From contig JAJOHG010000014.1 of the NCBI GenBank assembly GCA_021029095.1, forward strand, positions 558,001 to 622,000: a DNA stretch of 64,000 nucleotides, given 5' to 3'. A program made the position numbers and the translations under genes. Below are positions 25,827-37,216 of this stretch, one piece after another. Below the pieces are notes generated by a model. The model worked only from the letters and a program-made list of their open reading frames with translations. It did not search any database and was not told the DNA's origin. Position 1 is the stretch's first letter. Every line of letters begins with the position of its first letter. This DNA is from Phellopilus nigrolimitatus (lineage: Eukaryota; Basidiomycota; Agaricomycetes; Hymenochaetales; Hymenochaetaceae).

Positions 25827-27096
25827 ATGTCCGACCCCCCTCCTCCAGCGTCCCCGCCGCCCCAGCCCACGGCGCCGACCGCCGACCCCGGCGCGCTCCG
25901 CGCGCTCGCCGCACAGGTCGGCGGGCACCCGGGCGTGCTCGCCTCGGCCGACGGCGCGCTCGTCGTGAAGCCGTGCCTCCCGCGCGAGCGCGCGTTCTAC
26001 GCGCTGCTCGCGCGCGGCGACGACCCGCGCGCCGCGCGCCTCCGGCCGTTCGCGCCGCTGTTCTACGGCACGCTCCGCCTCGCGGGGCGCGTGCCGGACG
26101 CGGGCGCGGGCGCGGGCGGGCTCGCGGCGCTCGGAGGCGTCGCGGCCGTCGCGGCGGCGGGCGACGCCGCGCAGGGCCTCGCCCCCGCGCCCGAGGACGT
26201 CGACGCGGACGCGGACGCGGACAAAGATGAGTGTTCAGGCGCGCGGCGGTTTGCGCGGATGCTGTTGTGCTTACCGGGGCGGCGCTCGGCGCTCCCGCGT
26301 CTCTACAGTCCATCGTGTTGGAGAACGTTGCGAGCGCGTTCGCCCAGCCGAACATCCTCGACGTCAAGCTCGGGACGGTCCTGTACGACGACGACGACGC
26401 GGGCCCCGAGAAGAAGGCGCGCATGCTCGAGACCGCGCGGAAGACGACGTCCCTCGAGACCGGCGTCCGTCTGACCGGCTTCCAGGTCCGCTCTCCCTCC
26501 CCTCAATCCGCGCGCGCACTCACGATCCTACCAACAACACGCAGGTATACGACCCCGCCGCGGGCGCGCCCGCCGTCACGCCCAAATCATACGGCAAGTC
26601 GCTCGCCGCGGCCGACCTGCCCGCGGGCGTGCGGCGCTTCTTCCCGCTCGCGCCCGACGACGGCGGCGCGCCCGCGGGGCCGGGCCTCCCGCGCGCCCTG
26701 CTCCTGCCAGTCCTTGCCGGCGTCCTGGCGGACGTGCGCGCGGTGCGCGCGGCGCTCGCGGCGACGGAGCTGCGCATGGTCGGCGCCAGCCTGCTCGTCG
26801 TGTACGAGGCGGACTGGACCCGGGCGCGCGCGGCGGCTGCGGCCGCGTGCGAGCGGGAGGATACCGGGAATGACGAAATGGATCTGGATGCGGAGGGCGA
26901 AGAGGAGGAGGAGGGCGAGGACGACCTTGAGAGCGACGAGGAGGAGGAAGAGTGCCCTCTGTACGCCGTGAAACTGATCGACTTTGCGCACACGAGGCTC
27001 GCGCCGGGCGAGGGCCCAGACGAGGGCGTGCTGAAGGGGCTCGACACGACCATCCGCCTGCTCGAAGGCCGTATCAAGGAAGTGGAATCTCCATGA
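25827..27096 (+). CDS. Inositol polyphosphate (multi)kinase
   Basis: Exons appear to be 25827-26230, 26309-26485 and 26545-27096, about 377 residues. The IPK family phosphorylates inositol phosphates; in yeast Arg82 makes IP4/IP5 and also supports transcription. Visible motifs: NILDVKLGTVLYD (the PxxxDxKxG inositol-binding signature), TSLETGVRLTGFQVYD, GASLLVVYEADW (the SSLL motif) and KLIDFAHTRLA (the IDF metal-binding motif). An acidic insertion separates the last two. The gene is extremely GC-rich, with Ala/Arg/Gly-heavy coding. The junction of exons 1 and 2 is one base out of phase: the only good donor (GA|GTGTTC) leaves phase 2, while SIVLENV must start in phase 0 after CTACAG. A missing base or an unseen splice site is needed. 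Confidence 0.78.
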
Positions 27097-27410
27097 ACGT
27101 CTTTATTGCCAAACGAGAATGCTATCCGGCGCCGCGATCTGTTGTAGTTTTTACCGGGGATGTATAACACTAATGTCTATTTTGAAGAGCGGAGCACCGA
27201 TACAATTGCGTACAAAAGGAAATAATACATACATACGTCCGCTCCGCGCTGCAGTCCGAAGTCTACGCCTAACAAAAACCGTCCAGGAACCCTCCGTGCA
27301 ATAATACGCGTACGTGAGTGAGTGAAGAGATAAAGATACAGTGAACTGTCCCAGAAACGAAGAGATACCAAAGCCACAAAGTCTAATCGGTCCGAAACGA
27401 GTCTGAAAGT
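27097..27410. other. Convergent 3' spacer
   Basis: 314 bp between the stop codons of the inositol kinase and the fourth Zn2Cys6 gene, which converge here. Composition falls from very GC-rich to mixed. Probably both 3' UTRs; no other signal seen. Confidence 0.6.
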
Positions 27411-28693
27411 CTAGTAGGAGTGCTCGAAGGGAGCAGAGAACTGGCCGATCTCGTTCGGCACGGGCATGTCCTCGTACGGAGAGGACGCAGCGGCGACAGC
27501 GGTCAGGTAATTCATCAGCAGGAGCTGGTCGTACGGCGTCTGGCAGACGTGGCAGAGCGGGAGCATAGGCTGGCACAAGCTGTCGGGATAGCGTGGCAAT
27601 TAAATGAACAGATAATCTCGCGAAAGGGTGCGGAATGCGGCTTACTTTGCTGCGTTCGCCTGGACGTCCTGCGGGGCGTAATGGGAGGTAGCGAGGTCTT
27701 CGGGCGGCATGTAGGCGTCGTAGTGGCCGCTCTCTGCATGTGGCATGCCGTGGCTTGCTTGCGCTTGCATCTGGACCCAGGCTTGGGTAGGCGACGTCTG
27801 CCCGTACGCGTCTTTTTCGTTCTCCGTGGCCGCGGGAAACAGCACGGGCGACCTGCTGGCGCCGAGGAACGGCGGACTCGCCGAGCGCGAGGAGAGCTCC
27901 CTGTCGTCTGCCTGTCCAGAAATCAAGCACCATCAGCATATTATTTCGCGACGAAAACGCAGCAGCAGCAGCAGCGGGCAAAAAAAGAAAAAAGAAAAAA
28001 CGCACGTCGAGCGGCGAGAGGCCGTCGCTGTCGTACACGCTCGCCTTGCGCCGGGTCCACGAGATATGCGGCGGGCACTCCGCGAGGCCGTGGTTCCTGC
28101 AGCGCTCGCACAGGTGCGGCGCGGTCGAGATCACCTTGCACTATACAGTAGGCGCGTATATGAGCAACCAACGCGAGCCACATCGAAAAAGAAAAAAGAT
28201 AAAAGAAAAAGCCACGGACCTTCCGCTTGCTCCCGGAGCAGTGGGCGCACGGCCGGCGGTTCCGGTCTATGCTTTTCTTGCGGGCTGCGGTGCGCGGCGG
28301 GGCCCGCGACGGCGCCGGCACGCTCGCTTTTACGGCTGTGCCGGCGCCGGCGGGGCCAGAGCTGACCGTGCTCTGCGGAGAGGCGGCGCTGGGCGTCGCA
28401 GGAGGGCGCGGGTGCGGGTGCGGGTACGGCGCGCGGAGCCGAGCCTGCAGATCTTGTACCGCGGTGACGTCAAGATCGGGCCGGGCGGGGTGCTGCCACG
28501 CACGAGGAAAGACCGGCGCGTCGCCGAAGAACCCGAAACGCGGGGCGGACGGGGCTGTGGCCGCCCCCGGCGCGGGCGGCGCGGCTGCTGCTGCGCCGCA
28601 GGCGGTACCGGTGGCGGCGCCCAGGACGGGCGCGCCATGTGGATGCGCGTGCGCGTGGTGCGAAGAAGCGCCGGCTCCGGCTGTGCTCGTCAT
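27411..28693 (-). CDS. Short Zn2Cys6 binuclear-cluster protein, copy 4
   Basis: Minus-strand exons 28220-28693, 28006-28140, 27646-27911 and 27411-27579 give 347 residues, all phases consistent. The N-terminal 140 residues are Ala/Pro/His-rich and very GC-rich. The cluster follows DRNRRPCAHC and reads C-x2-C-x6-C-x9-C-x2-C-x7-C; it is followed by PPHISWTRRKASVYD. The intron before the third Cys is phase 0 with an ordinary GT donor. The C-terminal exon adds a separate CHVC motif in a hydrophobic context (PLCHVCQTPYDQLLLMNYL), not seen in the other copies. A DNA-binding nuclear protein is likely. The upstream frame stays open beyond the ATG at 28693; I chose this ATG because the sequence before it looks like leader. 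Confidence 0.78.
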
Positions 28694-30018
28694 GCTGCGC
28701 TGCACGCTGTCGCTGTTCGCTGTTCGCCGTCGCGCGTGCGCTCTGGCGCGTCGGCGGCTCGGTGCTGGGTAGCTACGTAGCGATAGTATGTACGTGCGCG
28801 TCGTCGTGTCGTGTCGCGTCGCAGCCAGAAAGCACGCAGCACCAAACTGGGCCGGGGAAGGCAGGAAGATACATGTATATAAGAGGGCTGCGCCACGCAG
28901 GATGCTGTCCGAGAAGCCATCTCCGAGCAGGCCGGCTCGGAGATCCTGCAGCCGCTGCAAGCCTTCTCGTCCCGTTCATCATCCCGCGCATTCTGGTGCT
29001 ATCAATTCGCCTTCTGTTTTTCGCTCGGTCTTCCTCATCTCGTACGCCAACGTTATTAGAGTAATACCTGGGCACGGAGTCGTGAAAGCCCCCGTGCGCT
29101 TCCCGCGCTTGCAGCCAGCAGCCGATTGCCCTTATACGCCGTGCAGACCAGCAGCCACCGCAGTGTACGCACGGCCTTCCCGGACGGGCGAGGCGCTGCA
29201 GGCCCATCACGTCTGCCGACAACAACAAGCAGATAATAGCAGAGATGGCACTACGGCTCGATGCTCGATTCCGCCCACCGGGCTGCGCACGCAGGAAGCA
29301 TGTGAATAGCGCGCGGGCCTCTCGCTTCTCGTGCGGTGTGCAGTGAGGGAGGCGGTGGGCGATCGAAGCTGATTTTTAAACTGCGGGGTGTGCCCATCAT
29401 GCAGCGTCTATGTAATCGCCCAAATGTAAAGAAGTGCACTGCTCGATTCCTGATGCATAGCCGAACCGTTATAAATTCAGAGAAATCGCGGTGATTGCTC
29501 GACGTTTTTTTACAGATCCCCGCGGAGCTCCATCTGACGCGATTTGCATACTCTCGAAGAACAGCAGGGAGAGAGAAGCAGAAAAAGGTTCGCCCGACCT
29601 TCCAACAAGAAAAGGAAAAAATAAAAGAACGCGCGTAAAATCAACAACGCCTCGGCGAGCTCGCGAAGCGCTATTCAGTCAAAAAGGTTATGAACGAGCC
29701 AGCAGAACCGACAAAAAGAGGCGAGAAGAACCAATTGTTTTGGAAGAGGAAGAGAGCGGATCGAGATACCGAGTTTATTTGCAGAAGAATAGCAGGGCGG
29801 TGCGGAAACGCACCTCAAACGCGAGCTGCTATCTCAGAAACGAGGCCGTTCAAAATTGCTCGGGTCCACGTTTGAGAGACTGAGATAGTATATCAGAACA
29901 GAGGGCCGTAAGGACATCATCGTAATAGCGCACAACTTCAATGAAAAAGGAAAAACAAAAAAACAAAAGCAAGATCGACAAGTGAAGGAGAGAAGCAGAC
30001 GGCCCAGTCCCAGTGGCA
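28694..30018. other. Gene-free stretch between Zn2Cys6 copy 4 and CDC73
   Basis: 1.3 kb that should hold the copy 4 promoter (28.7-29.3 kb) and the CDC73 3' flank. ORFs of 130-170 residues on both strands are low-complexity or antisense and do not splice into known proteins. A purine-rich stretch lies at 29560-29780. Confidence 0.5.
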
Positions 30019-31729
30019 TCAAGACTGTATGAGCCACGGCTTGTTCGCCAATGTCCACGCGTCCAAAGTTTTCCAGAAGCTCGCGACGACGGACTTGTCG
30101 ACGTGTCTTCGGTGCTGATCAATCTACGGCGGTGGAAGAGAATGCACATCAGCACGGTGACCAACGGCTGCGCGGACGGGGGCCTTGCCTTCAGTTCAGT
30201 GACGTTCCAGTCCGTGATCTTCGTATTCGGGGGGTCGTTCGCCCAGCTCACATAGAAGCCCTTTACTGTCGTTCCCGCAATAACACACGCACAAAGAAGA
30301 AAAGAATCAGCATCTGCGACGCCCACGCCACAAAGCGGCCACGCACCGTGGTGGAAGAGCGTCTTCGGCTCGTTCCACTTGTACGGCTTGAACTGCCACG
30401 CCTGGCCCGTCGTGAGCACCGCAACCACGCGGTCCCACGCGTCCGTGCCGAACTTCGCGAGCGCCTCCACGCCGTCGACGACGACGTATTTCCCGGACGT
30501 CTCGCGCTCCTGCCCCGAGGTGTCGATGTGCGTGCGCTTGCGGTAGATCGGGATCACGTCCTCCGGCCGCGTGTTCCCCTCGGCGATCGCACGCGCCCGC
30601 GCGTCGGAAGGGTTGTCGAAGCTGGCGACACGCATCACGGTAAGGTGGCTAGAAGACATGAAGAAGACTGGGATACGGACCTTGCTTCCTGTAAAAACCG
30701 TCTTACGTTGTACATAGTGATGAGAGATGTAGGGGATGAGGAAATCATAATTATAGGCTGCATGTTGCCTGCGAAAAATTCATGAACCGGCGATTAGAAT
30801 GTAGCAAACATTTCACTTACGAGCTTTCCGTAATTGACTCTTCGCATCTTTGGATAATGAATTAGTGTAATATTTTGTGAACACCGAAAAAAAGAATACG
30901 GACCACTCTTGGACGCAGCAGCGGGCGGAGGCACTGCTCCAGGCTTCGATGCCTCCTTCAGCTTCTTCAGCTTCTCGGCATATATCAGCCGCACGTTGTT
31001 GAAGTTCTAAGACCCAAGAGAAATCATCCATTCATGCATCATTGCGCAGCCCAAGCAGCTGAGAGACTTACATTCGGTTTTGTTCCCCTCAGCACGGAAG
31101 TCCTGTCAGACAGCTCAACTTCGTTCTGCTTGATCTTTTTGACGACGTCGGCGTCCGCAGCGTCCGGCACATGTCGGCGCTTCACGGTAGAGGCTGTGGA
31201 ACCGCCCGCCTGCCCTGCCGCGGCGGGCAACAAGGCGCTCCGCGATGGTGGCGTGCCGGGCGGTGTTGTCGAGTCCGCTGCGCATACTTAGCCAAGACGT
31301 ACGACCACAACGCGAGAACACACACTACTCACATTCGAGGGGCACGATCCCCTTGCACTGGCTCGTCTTCCCATCGAGCCACTCCGCGACGCCCCTGCGC
31401 TCCGTGTTGCTCACGAACGCGCCGAGCAGGCCCGCCTCGCGCGCCGTGCGCATGTACTCCCCGACGGACGCATCGCGCAGGAGCCACGCGAGCAGCACCG
31501 CGTCGAGGCGGAAGAAGTCGCCCGCGCCCGCCTGCGCGCCCGGCGCGGCGGCGTCCGGCTTGCGCAGGCGCGTCGGCGTGGCCTTCGGCAGCGTGAGCGC
31601 GGGCGCGAGGACGATGTGCGTCGCGGCGGCGAGCGAGGCGCACGGCCCTGCGCCGTTGGCGTATGTGACGCCCTTCTTTGTGCGGATCGCGTCGCGCAGG
31701 GCGTTCAGCGGGTCTGGCGTCGTGCTCAT
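30019..31729 (-). CDS. CDC73: Paf1-complex subunit Cdc73
   Basis: Eight minus-strand exons (31333-31729, 31072-31277, 30904-31006, 30821-30847, 30768-30681, 30347-30621, 30189-30265, 30019-30123) join in phase to 425 residues. Cdc73 (parafibromin) belongs to the Paf1 complex, which travels with RNA polymerase II and supports elongation and histone marks. The N-terminal DPLNALRDAI and the FFRLDAVLLAWLL segment are family-typical. The C-terminal Ras-like domain is clear: PIIMISSSPTSLITMYNVRR, RPEDVIPIYRKRT, DAWDRVVAVLTTGQAWQF, VKGFYVSWANDP, WNVTELK and RRHVDKSVVASFWKTLDAW. The last intron (30124-30188) starts with GC (AAG|GCAAGG). One exon is only 27 nt. Start at 31729 is the first ATG of the open frame. 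Confidence 0.92.
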
Positions 31730-32976
31730 TGTGGTGGGTGTTGATGAAGAGACAGGTTACACAGGCGCCCGAAGTTGTAGTCGTTGTGGACGTCGTACTC
31801 AGCGAGGGATGGTAGGAGTCATAATTCGAAATAAAAGTCACGGTACAATGGTTTAGCGGCTGTAACGGCCCTAATTCGGGAATGCGAGGCGGTAACTTCC
31901 AGCGGATCAATTCTCTGTGCGCTGGGTTCAAGACTGTCCCCTCCAGAAAACTTGGACGCCATCGTTCGGCGCAGCGGAAGCTGTGCCTGGGCTTGGAATA
32001 ATATGTCGATGACAGGCCAGGGAAGCAATTCTGCAACCTGCTCGACAGTCCGAGTTAGTCTTCGGAGACCAGGACATGTCGTCAGACGCGCGGGAGTTCG
32101 TGCCCTTCGTAAACCTTTTTGCTTTTGAAAAATGTTTTTGATTGTTCGGAGTGCAGGGAATGATGATAGTATAATTTATAAGACTCGATGGCATTGCTAG
32201 CAATTTTTTGTAAAGAGATACATATGTCAGTTTTGTTTTGGGGGGTTCTCCTTCGTTTAGATTTCCCAGAACAAATTTCACACAGATATTACAAGTCAAT
32301 TTAAAATGTTTTCAAAGCTAATGGAAAATACTTTTTACTGGTAAGTCTCTTTGTACCCAGGAGATGTGTCGAGGACCTTCCGGTCGACTACGGATGACCG
32401 ACCCAGGTGCCATACTGCACAGAGACCACAGGTGCCAAACTCACAAAACTTATCCTCATCGGCATTTTTCGCAGTCGATGCAATTCTTGTCAAACCAAGT
32501 TCGACAGCTATTCGATGCAACTGCCGCCGTCCCGTAAGAACTGAAATAAGGACCGCTCCTAAGCCACTTCAAATGACGCAGCACAAATTGACCTGTCTTC
32601 CTATTCGTTCGCTAGTAAAGTAAGACGCCAAGGAAGGATAAATGCATTGGAAAAGCGGATTTGAATGTCTGGTCCGCTGCAACTAAACGCAGTGTAGATC
32701 CAGAGTTAATTTAGAAGACGGCGAAGCGAGGAAGCAGGCAAATGCTATACAACTCTCTCACCGACTTCAACATTACCGACAACCTTCAGCTAAGTTCGGG
32801 ACGAGTCGACGTCTATGTATTAGCTGGACAGAATGGCAAGACCAGCGAAAGATATATCACGTTCAACTTCAGGATGCGGTTGACCGGCAAAGACGGCTGT
32901 CATTTGTCGCCCGGTCTTGGACGTGCTCGACGTTCTCATCATTCCGACACATCTCGACCTCCACTTCAAGGATACG
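31730..32976. other. Gene-free stretch between CDC73 and the dioxygenase gene
   Basis: Divergent promoters of CDC73 and the dioxygenase should lie here. Short ORFs on both strands have no recognisable content. AT-rich between about 32100 and 32340. Confidence 0.55.
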
Positions 32977-34279
32977 ATGTTTCTCGCATCGAAAGGGCTC
33001 TTAAGGACGGTGTCTGGAAACATTGGGCGTCGGCGAGGAACATATCGCAGTCTCTCTTCACTTGAAATCGGAAAAGACGCGGTCACCATCCCCTCTCTTT
33101 CTGCTTCGTTCCCATACAGTTGGTTGCGCGACTCGTGCCAATGTCCATCGTGCGTGCATCCATCTACGCGCCAAAAGCTTCACAGATCGTCGGATTTCGC
33201 TGCAAGCGTCCGGCCGACCTCAGCAGAGGTGGTGGACGGGGGACTGCGAATCAAGTGGGACTCAGAACACGTATCGTTCTACACTGAAGACTTCCTAGCG
33301 CGATATTCGTCGCCTGACAAGCTCTTCGCTTTCCACCGGGATGTCCAGGCTGAAACGTGGACAGCAGACCGCTTCTCTAACCTGTCCAGAGAAGACCTCG
33401 CCGTGCCCTATTCTGAGCTGTCCGACCGGAAGACGCTCCTGTCAGTCTACACGCAGCTGCTGCGTTACGGACTTGTCTTCATACGAGACGTACCAGCGAC
33501 AGAAACCTCAGACGAGAAGTGCGAGTTGCGCGTGCTCGGGGAAAAATTGGGCAAGATTCGCAAGACGTTTTACGGGGAGACCTGGGATGTCAGGAATATA
33601 CGAAACAGCAAGAACATCGCATACACGAACCTCGACCTTGGCCTTCATATGGATCTTCTGTGAGTTCTGCGATCCGAATAAAAACGCGTGCTTACAACGC
33701 TTCTCAAGCTATTTTAAGGAGCCTCCGCGATACCAAATACTACACTGTCTGCGGAACCGCGTTCGTGGCGGCCATTCCATCTTCGTAGACGCTCTGCATG
33801 CGGCTCACCAACTCCACGACGCGTCCCCTGACGCCTTCGCGCTTCTATCAGAGACGCCTGTCCCATTCCACTACATCAACGACGGGCACCACCTCCACAA
33901 CTCGCACCCAACATTCAAGTCCGAACGCCACCCATCACAGAAGTCTCCCGCGCTCCTCTCAAGCGTCAACTATTCTCCGCCTTTCCAGGCCCCGCTCCCC
34001 GCGTCGACGCCGCCCGCGTTCTACCGCGCGCTCGAAACGTACGCCGCGCGGATCAATGACCCGCAGAACTGCTTCACGCACCTTCTCCGAGAAGGCGACG
34101 CGGTCGTGTTCGACAACCGCCGCGTTCTGCACGGACGCACCGCCTTTTTCGAAGAGCGCCAACACGAGTCGGACGACGGCGAGACAAATCGGTGGCTGAA
34201 GGGCTGCTATCTGGAGGAAGACCCCGTGCTAGATCGTATGAGGGTGCTCAGCGCCGCAGTCAAATGTGGAAGCGCGTAG
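32977..34279 (+). CDS. Gamma-butyrobetaine dioxygenase-like Fe(II)/2-oxoglutarate oxygenase
   Basis: Exons 32977-33659 and 33709-34279 give 417 residues. Family members hydroxylate gamma-butyrobetaine or trimethyllysine in carnitine synthesis, in mitochondria or cytosol. The N-terminus (MFLASKGLLRTVS, Arg-rich) looks like a mitochondrial presequence. The N-terminal zinc domain shows SWLRDSCQCPSCVHPSTRQK with three Cys and a later His. The catalytic domain carries the iron ligands H-x-D (LGLHMDLL, about residues 224-226) and the distal His in VLHGRTAF, with NLDLGLH and RYQILHCLRNRVRGG between. An upstream in-frame ATG at 32917 would remove the presequence-like start, so 32977 is preferred. BBOX and TMLHE cannot be separated by eye. 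Confidence 0.85.
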
Positions 34280-35063
34280 GTGACATTTACGTGAACTGTG
34301 AAACAGACTTACGACGCGTATGTTAAGGTGAAGGTATCGTTACGCTCCTTCCTCCAGCTCCAAACTGTCCAAATAGGTGTATTCACGAAATAAAGGGGTT
34401 GGTTCGCATTGCTTCTTCTACAAATATCAAATCTCGCAACACTCGTAGCTTCATGTTGCTCTCCATTGGAACGTATAATTCGAACATCCAAGAACAAAAC
34501 GTCTTTCGTACCCATCCAGAGAATAATTTCTTACCACATATTCTCGAGTTTCGCAACGAAAAGCAACTCTTGACGACTTACGCGCACATACTCCGCTGCG
34601 AGGCTAGGTCTCCACATTACGTCAAGCGCGATCCCAACTACTCGCTCCGAAGCTCAAGCTTTGGGGTTTTCGGTTCTCAAACGTCCATCTACTCGTCGCC
34701 GTTCTAAGTTAACATAATCTGTGCTTGCGTTCTCGCAGCATATGCTAAGCTACTGATTGACCCAGGGAGCACCTTTGTGCGCTTCTTACAGGGCCATACT
34801 CCCTGCTTGCGCCGACGATTGCTTTCAAAGCGCATGACTATACTGTAGAGAAGTCGGTCGTCGTTTAACGTGTGAGCTCAGAACTGGAGTGAATAGGAGA
34901 TAAATACAGCTTGTCGTTCAAGCAAAAATCAAGTGAGTAGTATATAAAATACACAATGAGAAGACCTGATGATTTCACAGAATAAAAGTAGATTGCTTAA
35001 TATATGCTACTTACAGGACAGTCCAAGGTCGAAGTCGAGGAAATGTCCTGACTGAGATGGCGT
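34280..35063. other. Gene-free spacer
   Basis: About 780 bp between the convergent 3' ends of the dioxygenase and first F-box gene. One 102-residue ORF at 34399-34707 has no recognisable features and is probably chance. Confidence 0.55.
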
Positions 35064-36524
35064 TCAAACCTGTTGCATCTCGGCTTCCCCGTCTTCAAGA
35101 GCGTCTGCGTTGTCCTGTCCTTCCTCTTCTTCCAACTCTCTCTGGTACAGCAGAGCAACCAATTCTTGATGCGTTTCTACTACTCTTGCATAAGGATAGA
35201 CGGTATCGTCTTCTGGCAACTCAAGAAGCAATTTCTTTATGCCACAACTCAAGAGTAACTCTCGGTGACTCTCGGTGATGCTTGAACAGTACATGATCGC
35301 AATCTCTTCCAGCTTCGAGAACCCGGCGCAGGGCACGTCTTTGGTGCGGCTCTTTAGGAAGTCCACAACACTCTCAGCCGAGAAACCCGTACAGACGCCT
35401 ATGTTGAAGGTCTCGAGACTCGGCAGCAGGCGTGTCTCCCGTACTTCGTCCGTGATTGTAAGTCCGCGAAACATAGCGTCTGGAATGACGGTATGGTTGA
35501 TCGTCAGATGCTCGAGTTCCTGAGTGTTCTCTAGACAGTCTAAAAGTCGTATGTCGGTGTCCCCGAAATCGCCCAGCGAAATACGCTTGATAGGTGCTTG
35601 CGATGCATTCAGAAAGCTGTACAGATTGCTCCATTGACGCAGCACGGTATGCGGCTTACCCCGCAGACCTAGTTTACTAAGATTGGGCGTGATAATGCTG
35701 TCGAGAAGCAGGTCGACGTTTGCCGGAAGGCACCAGGTCACGAAAAATGTTTCCAGTTTATTTAAAAATATCCTTTCGCCTGGTGGACTGAATCCATGCC
35801 TTGCCTGGCGGGTGATATCCATGACAGCAGTCTTCAAATTGGGTAGTCCTTGCAAGATCTCAATGGCCGTTTCTTGACACAGGTCTCCGCCATCGCTTAA
35901 GTCCAGCAACTCGAGATGCTCTAGCTGTGTCTGTGTCTTAACTGAATCTAGGTCGGCAAGACATCCACAGATGGCAAGAGACCGCATATTGTTCCTCGGC
36001 GGACCTAGATATAACTTTAGCTGGGAGTCGACCTCTCCGCTGTTGTCAAGCGTGCCGCAGTAAAATATTTGTTCTGCATTCACCATTTCGTCCACTCCGA
36101 CGGCTGCCATAAGGGACTCGGGAAATACACCACGGAAGCGACGGACCCGTGCCCGGTGAGGCGCGAGCGTCGCCAGCATTCCCTCGAGACAATCATATAG
36201 TTCCTTCGTCTTCTCGGGTCCTGGGAACATCTGGATGTCCTGATCGAACATGCCGATATTAACCTGAAGCTCAGCTGCACCTGAACGCTCCACCCAGAGC
36301 TTCACGAGTTCGCCAATGTGAGCACCGGACTCCTGCCAGTTCGGAACCTCGATACGTGACCACAATTGTTGGTCATGGAGTGAGATTGCGCGCCAGGCCT
36401 TGCAGACATGTGTCAGTACGACGGGTGCATCATTGGGCGAGAAGCTCGACTTCTGGGGTAGGCAATTTTGGAAGACCTCGCGGATGAGTTCCTGAGGGAG
36501 ACGCGAGAAATACGACTTTTCCAT
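35064..36524 (-). CDS. F-box protein with LRR-like repeats, paralogue A
   Basis: Single exon, 486 residues. An F-box of the Agaricomycete type spans about residues 6-62 (RLPQELIREVFQNCLP, then LTHVCKAWRAISLHDQQLW), followed by leucine-rich repeat-like segments such as LEHLELLDLSDGGDL and LEHLTINHTVIPDAMF. Such proteins join Skp1 in SCF ubiquitin ligases and pick substrates through the C-terminal repeats; the substrate is unknown. The tail is acidic (about 20 residues). It shares layout and a conserved C-terminal block (YCSSITESHRELLLSCGIK) with the next F-box gene (SFCRKILASHRVDIEKSGV), so the two are tandem paralogues on one strand. Confidence 0.85.
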   Translation of the reverse strand: MEKSYFSRLPQELIREVFQNCLPQKSSFSPNDAPVVLTHVCKAWRAISLHDQQLWSRIEVPNWQESGAHIGELVKLWVERSGAAELQVNIGMFDQDIQMFPGPEKTKELYDCLEGMLATLAPHRARVRRFRGVFPESLMAAVGVDEMVNAEQIFYCGTLDNSGEVDSQLKLYLGPPRNNMRSLAICGCLADLDSVKTQTQLEHLELLDLSDGGDLCQETAIEILQGLPNLKTAVMDITRQARHGFSPPGERIFLNKLETFFVTWCLPANVDLLLDSIITPNLSKLGLRGKPHTVLRQWSNLYSFLNASQAPIKRISLGDFGDTDIRLLDCLENTQELEHLTINHTVIPDAMFRGLTITDEVRETRLLPSLETFNIGVCTGFSAESVVDFLKSRTKDVPCAGFSKLEEIAIMYCSSITESHRELLLSCGIKKLLLELPEDDTVYPYARVVETHQELVALLYQRELEEEEGQDNADALEDGEAEMQQV

Positions 36525-37216
36525 ACAATGGCTGTCTTTTTTGCCTTATTTTTTTTTTCGGCACTATTCTGTAGGTTTTTGGAATTTTGGCAGTTTTGCT
36601 TCTGCCTTCACTCAACGAGTTTACATAGCAGAGCCGCTCTTGACTCTGCGTACGCAAAGACAGGAGCACTTTGTCCTTCCTTCGCATTCAAAGCATATTC
36701 AAAGAAACATGCATACGGCCGTACAATGTTCGTCCCGCAGCATTGCTTTCAATGCTCTTCATGAAACGCAACGTTGCTCTTCGAATCAAGTCCTTGCAAC
36801 GCTAAGATGAAAGGGACAAAGTGCAAATTACTGATCTAGCTCAGAGTGATCTATTCATGACAGTCCTGCTTTGCACGATGACTGTACGGGCAAAGTAAGT
36901 TCTTCATTGCATCCACAAAGGTCATATCTCATGATGCAGGTAATCAAGGTGTATTAATCGCTGCGTTCGTCATTCTTACAAGACAGACAGCTGGAATTCG
37001 TATATTTAAACCAATAATAATAATATTAAATGCGTCGCAAATACAATGGGAAAAAAAACAATGTGTAAAGTCGGATGAGAGTAAACACTAGATGTAGAAC
37101 AATTCTTGATGACTTCTCTTGAGTGCAAAGGCGATAGCATGAAATGACGGGGCCAAGCCGACAGCCGACCCATAAAATAGGTGAGAGTAGACGTGAAGAT
37201 GTGAGTCTCTTGATCG
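36525..37216. other. Spacer between F-box paralogues
   Basis: About 690 bp holding the promoter of paralogue A and the 3' flank of paralogue B. No coding signal seen; AT-rich near 37010-37060. Confidence 0.55.

Noticed and set aside
25736..26424. Long Arg-rich ORFs on both strands over the inositol kinase
   Set aside because: They are GC-rich shadows: high GC removes stop codons in all frames, and the IPK motifs fix the true frame.
28046..28780. 244-residue + strand ORF opposite Zn2Cys6 copy 4
   Set aside because: Antisense shadow in GC-rich DNA; the spliced minus-strand gene explains the region.
29491..29883. 130-residue + strand ORF
   Set aside because: Lys/Arg-rich because of purine-rich DNA, no motif and no conserved-looking segment.
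31850..31930. Possible tRNA-like text ending in GGGTTCAAGAC
   Set aside because: No matching A-box or acceptor stem could be folded; no tRNA gene was found anywhere in the window.
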